A DNA stretch of 64,000 bases from Acidiphilium acidophilum (GTDB lineage Bacteria; Pseudomonadota; Alphaproteobacteria; Acetobacterales; Acetobacteraceae): positions 1,905,501-1,969,500 of the forward strand of contig NZ_JAWXYB010000018.1 in assembly GCF_033842475.1 (NCBI RefSeq), read 5' to 3'. Position 1 is the stretch's first letter, and each line of letters begins with the position of its first letter. Shown here piece by piece: positions 60,880-64,000 of the stretch. Below the pieces are notes generated by a model, which saw nothing but the letters and a program-made list of their open reading frames with translations, was not told the DNA's origin and searched no databases. The translations under genes were made by a program, and so were the position numbers.

Positions 60880-62736
60880 TCACCCCCGACGGCGTTGAAC
60901 CTGACGGACATCGCGCACCGCACCGTTCGCGGCGCTGGTGGTCAACGCCGCATAGGCCTGAAGTGCCGCCGAAACCACGCGATCCCGCCCGACCGGCTGC
61001 CACGCCTCCGCGCCCCGCGCCTCCATCGCAACCCGCCGCTCATCGAGGCGCGCCTGATCGAGTACGACATCGATCCGCCGGTTCGGAATATCGATCGCGA
61101 TGACATCGCCGTCCTCGATCAGCCCGATCGCCCCGCCCTCGGCGGCTTCCGGCGAAATATGCCCGATCGAAAGCCCCGACGTACCCCCGGAGAACCGCCC
61201 GTCGGTGATCAGCGCGCAGGCTTTGCCCAACCCTTTCGATTTCAGATACGATGTCGGATACAGCATCTCCTGCATCCCCGGCCCGCCTTTCGGCCCCTCG
61301 TAGCGGATCACGACCACATCGCCGGCCACGATTTTGTCACCGAGAATCGCCGCCACCGCGTCATCCTGGCTGGCAAAAATCCGCGCCGGCCCCTTGAACA
61401 CCAGATTGGCGGCATCGACCCCGGCGGTCTTCACGATCGCCCCGTCGAGCGCGATATTACCATACAGCACGGCCAGCCCGCCATCCTTGCTGAACGCGTG
61501 GGGCGCATCGCGGATCACACCCTTGACCCGGTCGGTATCGAGCCCCTCGTAGCGGCGGGACTGGCTGAACGCCTGCGTCGTCCGCACGCCCCCCGGTGCC
61601 GCGCTGAACAGCGTCCGCGCCTGTTCGCGCCCGTTCATCACATCCCACAGTTCCACCGCCGCGCCCAAAGTCTTCTCATGCACGGTCGAGCAATCCCGGT
61701 GCAGCAACCCGGCCCGGTCCAGCGCGCCGAGCAACCCCATGATCCCGCCCGCCCGATGGACATCCTCCATATGGACATTCGGCACCGAGGGCGAAACCTT
61801 GCACAAATTCGGCACCCGGCGCGACAGCCGATCGATGTCCGCCATGGTGAATTCAAGCTCCGCCTCGCGCGCCGCCGCCAGCAGATGCAGCACGGTATTG
61901 GTCGATCCGCCCATGGCGATATCGAGCGACATGGCGTTCTCGAAAGCGTCGAAATTCGCAATCGCGCGCGGCAGGACCGAACCATCCTCCTGCTCGTAAT
62001 ACCGCCGCGCCAGATCCACGATCTGCCACCCGGCCTCAACGAACAGGCGTTTGCGGTCGGAATGGGTCGCCAGCAGCGAGCCGTTGCCCGGCAGCGCCAG
62101 CCCGAGCGCCTCGGTCAGGCAGTTCATCGAATTGGCGGTGAACATCCCCGAGCACGAACCGCAGGTCGGGCACGCCGAGCGTTCCATCACCGCCGCCTGC
62201 TCGTCGGTCTGGGTCGGATCGGCGGCGGCAACCATCGCGGTGATCAGATCGACCGCCTTGGTCGTCCCTTCCGCGACATACTTGCCCGCCTCCATCGGCC
62301 CGCCCGAGACGAAGATCGCCGGAATATTCAGCCGCAGCGCCGCCATCAGCATGCCGGGCGTGATCTTGTCGCAATTGGAAATGCACACCAGCGCATCGGC
62401 GCAATGGGCATTGACCATGTACTCCACCGAATCCGCGATCAACTCGCGCGAGGGCAGCGAATACAGCATCCCGCCATGCCCCATCGCGATCCCGTCATCG
62501 ACCGCGATGGTATTGAATTCCTTGGCGACCCCGCCCGCCGCCTCGATCTCGCGCGCCACCAGCTGCCCCATATCCTTGAGGTGCACATGGCCGGGGACGA
62601 ACTGGGTGAAGGAATTGGCGATCGCGATGATCGGCTTGCCGAAATCCCCATCGCCCATCCCGGTCGCGCGCCAGAGCGCGCGGGCACCGGCCATGTTGCG
62701 GCCATGAGTCGAGGTACGGGAACGATAATGCGGCAT
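60880..62736 (-). CDS. ilvD: Dihydroxy-acid dehydratase (branched-chain amino acid pathway)
   Basis: 618 residues, as in E. coli IlvD. Cluster cysteines C122 in [10 protein letters not shown] and C195 in [11 protein letters not shown] match the E. coli positions, and there is no cysteine at the third site found in the sugar-acid dehydratase earlier in the window, so a 4Fe-4S cluster is expected. [17 protein letters not shown] supplies a Mg ligand. Dehydrates 2,3-dihydroxy-isovalerate and -methylvalerate for valine and isoleucine. Starts ATG 62736. Confidence 0.96.
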   Translation of the reverse strand: MPHYRSRTSTHGRNMAGARALWRATGMGDGDFGKPIIAIANSFTQFVPGHVHLKDMGQLVAREIEAAGGVAKEFNTIAVDDGIAMGHGGMLYSLPSRELIADSVEYMVNAHCADALVCISNCDKITPGMLMAALRLNIPAIFVSGGPMEAGKYVAEGTTKAVDLITAMVAAADPTQTDEQAAVMERSACPTCGSCSGMFTANSMNCLTEALGLALPGNGSLLATHSDRKRLFVEAGWQIVDLARRYYEQEDGSVLPRAIANFDAFENAMSLDIAMGGSTNTVLHLLAAAREAELEFTMADIDRLSRRVPNLCKVSPSVPNVHMEDVHRAGGIMGLLGALDRAGLLHRDCSTVHEKTLGAAVELWDVMNGREQARTLFSAAPGGVRTTQAFSQSRRYEGLDTDRVKGVIRDAPHAFSKDGGLAVLYGNIALDGAIVKTAGVDAANLVFKGPARIFASQDDAVAAILGDKIVAGDVVVIRYEGPKGGPGMQEMLYPTSYLKSKGLGKACALITDGRFSGGTSGLSIGHISPEAAEGGAIGLIEDGDVIAIDIPNRRIDVVLDQARLDERRVAMEARGAEAWQPVGRDRVVSAALQAYAALTTSAANGAVRDVRQVQRRRG

Positions 62737-62955
62737 GATCGTGGTTTCCGGTCGAATGTTTCGAAAATTATAGGCGGATTGCTGTCGTGCCGCTACCGGG
62801 GTCGACGCAGGGCTGATCGCCGCAGCCGATCACAAGCGATCGACGACCCCGGCGATCCCATACGCGATAGAGAATTGCCATATTTGACCAATAAAAACCC
62901 GCCTCACGTCTGTCGATCCCAACCCGTCCACCCCAAACCCGGTACAAAACCAAAT

Positions 62956-62993
62956 CAAAAAAGTTTTTTGCTTCTTTTTTACAAAAAAGAAGC
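62956..62993 (+). repeat. Palindromic hairpin repeat with A6-G-T6 leader, copy E
   Basis: AAAAAAGTTTTTT leader (62957-62969) and a perfect stem GCTTC.../...GAAGC at 62970-62993. It lies 8 bp from the stop of the RHH gene and has no facing partner nearby. The rest of the 263-bp gap 62737-63000 holds nothing gene-like; short ORFs there run through this repeat. Confidence 0.8.
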
Positions 62994-63000
62994 CGTCCCT

Positions 63001-63213
63001 TCATCCATCCTTCGCCTCTCCCAGCGCAAACACCCGCAACGCCGAAGCCAGCGCCTCATCCGCGCCGCGCCCTTCGTCGATCGTGCGCACCATCGCGGCC
63101 AGCGTCACCTCCCGCCGCGCCGCCGCCGCCTCCAGCGCCGCCCAGAACGCCGGTTCGAGGGCAATGCTGGTCCGGTGTCCCGAAAGCGAGATGCTGCGCT
63201 TGATCAGGCTCAT
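63001..63213 (-). CDS. Ribbon-helix-helix domain protein
   Basis: 70 residues. SLIKRSISLSGHRTSIALEPAFWAALEAAA gives the RHH strand and first helix and REVTLAAMVRTIDEGR the second helix, as in the RHH_4 family (PF13467) common in alphaproteobacteria. Probably a small DNA-binding regulator. Its ATG overlaps the stop of the HpnN gene (ATGA), suggesting one transcript. Confidence 0.82.
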   Translation of the reverse strand: MSLIKRSISLSGHRTSIALEPAFWAALEAAAARREVTLAAMVRTIDEGRGADEALASALRVFALGEAKDG

Positions 63214-64000
63214 TCCCGGCGCGTCAGAATATAGAGCAGCGCGGGCAGGAACACGAAGGTTGCGATCAGCACGGCGAGCAGGCTCAGCAGCAGCAACTCG
63301 CCGAGGCTCGCGGTCCCCCGGTCATGCGAGGCCGCGAGCGAGCCGAAGGCGGTGCCGGTGGTCAGCGCCGAGAACAGCACCGCCCGCGCGGTCGCCGAGC
63401 CGAGCAGGTTCTTCATTCCCGCCCGCCAGTTCATCACGAAATACACATTGAACGACACACCCACGCCCAGCAGCAGCGGCAGGGCGATGATATTGGCATA
63501 ATCGAGCGACATCCCGGCCAGCCGCGCAAACAGGGCGGTCAGGAAGGCCGAGAGCGCCAGCGTGAGCACCACCAGCGCCGAATCCCGCGCCGAGCGCAGA
63601 AAGATCATCAGAATAACCGCGATCGCCACCGCTCCGAGCGCTGCGGCCTCGCGGAACGCACCGAGAATGGTCTTCGCGGTCGCCACCGTGGTCGCCGCCG
63701 GCCCGGCCACCACCGGCACCACTTTCTGCGTCGCGGCGACGAATTTCCACAATCCCGCCGAGGACTGTGCCGCCTTGGTCGGAATCACCTGCACCCGGAC
63801 CCGCCCATCGGGCAGAAACCAGTCGGCCTTGAGCGCCGGCGGCAGATTTGCAGCCGTGATCGGCTGCGCCGAGAGCGCATCGTTCAATCGCGTCAGTTCA
63901 CCCGGCAGATATTTCACCAGCGCCGCATTCGTCGCCATCAGCCTTGCATCCGGCATCGCCTTCAGCCGGTCCAGCGCCTGACCGATACCGATCAACGGCG
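63210..64000 (-). CDS. hpnN: Hopanoid-associated RND transporter HpnN, C-terminal part (cut by window edge)
   Basis: The frame is open to base 64000, giving 263 C-terminal residues of a protein normally near 850-900. It contains five or six membrane helices ending an RND/MMPL domain: LGAVAIAVILMIFLRS, LALSAFLTALFARLAGMSLDYANIIALPLLLGVGVSFNVYFVMN, and ALTTGTAFGSLAASHDRGTASLGELLLLSLLAVL, followed by FVFLPALL. Segments match HpnN, which moves hopanoids to the outer membrane and supports acid tolerance. The N-terminus is outside the window. Confidence 0.85.
   Translation of the reverse strand, partial: PLIGIGQALDRLKAMPDARLMATNAALVKYLPGELTRLNDALSAQPITAANLPPALKADWFLPDGRVRVQVIPTKAAQSSAGLWKFVAATQKVVPVVAGPAATTVATAKTILGAFREAAALGAVAIAVILMIFLRSARDSALVVLTLALSAFLTALFARLAGMSLDYANIIALPLLLGVGVSFNVYFVMNWRAGMKNLLGSATARAVLFSALTTGTAFGSLAASHDRGTASLGELLLLSLLAVLIATFVFLPALLYILTRRE

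Noticed and set aside
60895-63234. 779-codon plus-strand frame opposite ilvD
   Set aside because: Shadow frame that also reads through hairpin repeat E; ilvD on the other strand is complete.
1-64000. CRISPR array, insertion sequence, prophage or rRNA operon
   Set aside because: No regularly spaced direct repeats, transposase, integrase or phage structural genes, and no rRNA sequence were seen.

Overview
This is a GC-rich window (about two thirds G+C) from an alphaproteobacterial chromosome, most likely an acidophilic member of the Acetobacteraceae (Acidiphilium-like). That placement is inferred, not measured. It rests on ChvI/ChvG, CobS/CobT, a hopanoid transporter of HpnN type, MntR and HIG1-type small membrane proteins, together with scattered genes for inorganic sulfur oxidation. 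There is no insertion sequence, prophage, CRISPR array or rRNA operon. Almost every long antisense ORF is a codon-bias shadow of a real gene.

Layout. 1-3.3 kb: oligoendopeptidase F (cut by the left edge), rlmJ and gpsA. 3.3-6.5 kb: a thiosulfate/sulfur uptake cluster made of an exported rhodanese, a YeeE/YedE (TsuA-like) transporter split into two genes, a tiny exported NPCAP peptide and a DUF6969-like protein. 6.6-12.6 kb: HAD dehalogenase, HIG1 protein, large MscS channel, 2OG-Fe dioxygenase, and psd-pssA for phosphatidylethanolamine synthesis. 12.9-16.2 kb: small membrane protein, mntR, cysK, single-domain rhodanese and a hypothetical gene. 16.2-24.5 kb: a sulfur-oxidation block on the minus strand. 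It contains a tsdB-tsdA-like cytochrome pair in one operon with a Tat-exported DsrE-like protein and an orphan solute-binding protein, then sulfide:quinone oxidoreductase plus persulfide dioxygenase, followed by a TauE/SafE exporter and an exported aspartic protease.

24.5-29.5 kb: malate synthase G, then a radical-SAM/HhH protein coupled to a DUF4130-UdgX fusion. 29.5-39 kb: a non-phosphorylative sugar-oxidation set (dehydratase, SDR dehydrogenase, lactonase on divergent strands), nicotinamidase, AsmA-like protein, MFS transporter and GST. 39-42.2 kb: a MarR-EmrA-EmrB efflux operon. 42.3-48.1 kb: marC, M20 amidohydrolase, three small exported proteins, a secreted phosphoesterase and a HugZ-like protein. 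48.1-53.9 kb: chvI-chvG and cobS-cobT. 53.9-64 kb: inositol monophosphatase, tRNA-Gly, tRNA-Trp, secE-nusG, epoxide hydrolase, MaoC-like protein, galU-manB/pgm-glycosyltransferase, ilvD, an RHH protein and the C-terminal part of HpnN (cut by the right edge).

The sulfur genes read as a coherent set. Sulfide is oxidised by SQR to persulfide, PDO and rhodaneses handle sulfane sulfur, the Tsd-like cytochromes take electrons from thiosulfate in the periplasm, YeeE/YedE imports thiosulfate, TauE exports sulfite or a related anion, and CysK assimilates sulfide. The most unusual features are the four-protein periplasmic Tsd operon that includes a transporterless binding protein, and two families of intergenic hairpin repeats. 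In one repeat family the stem bases covary between copies, and copies occur as facing inverted pairs.
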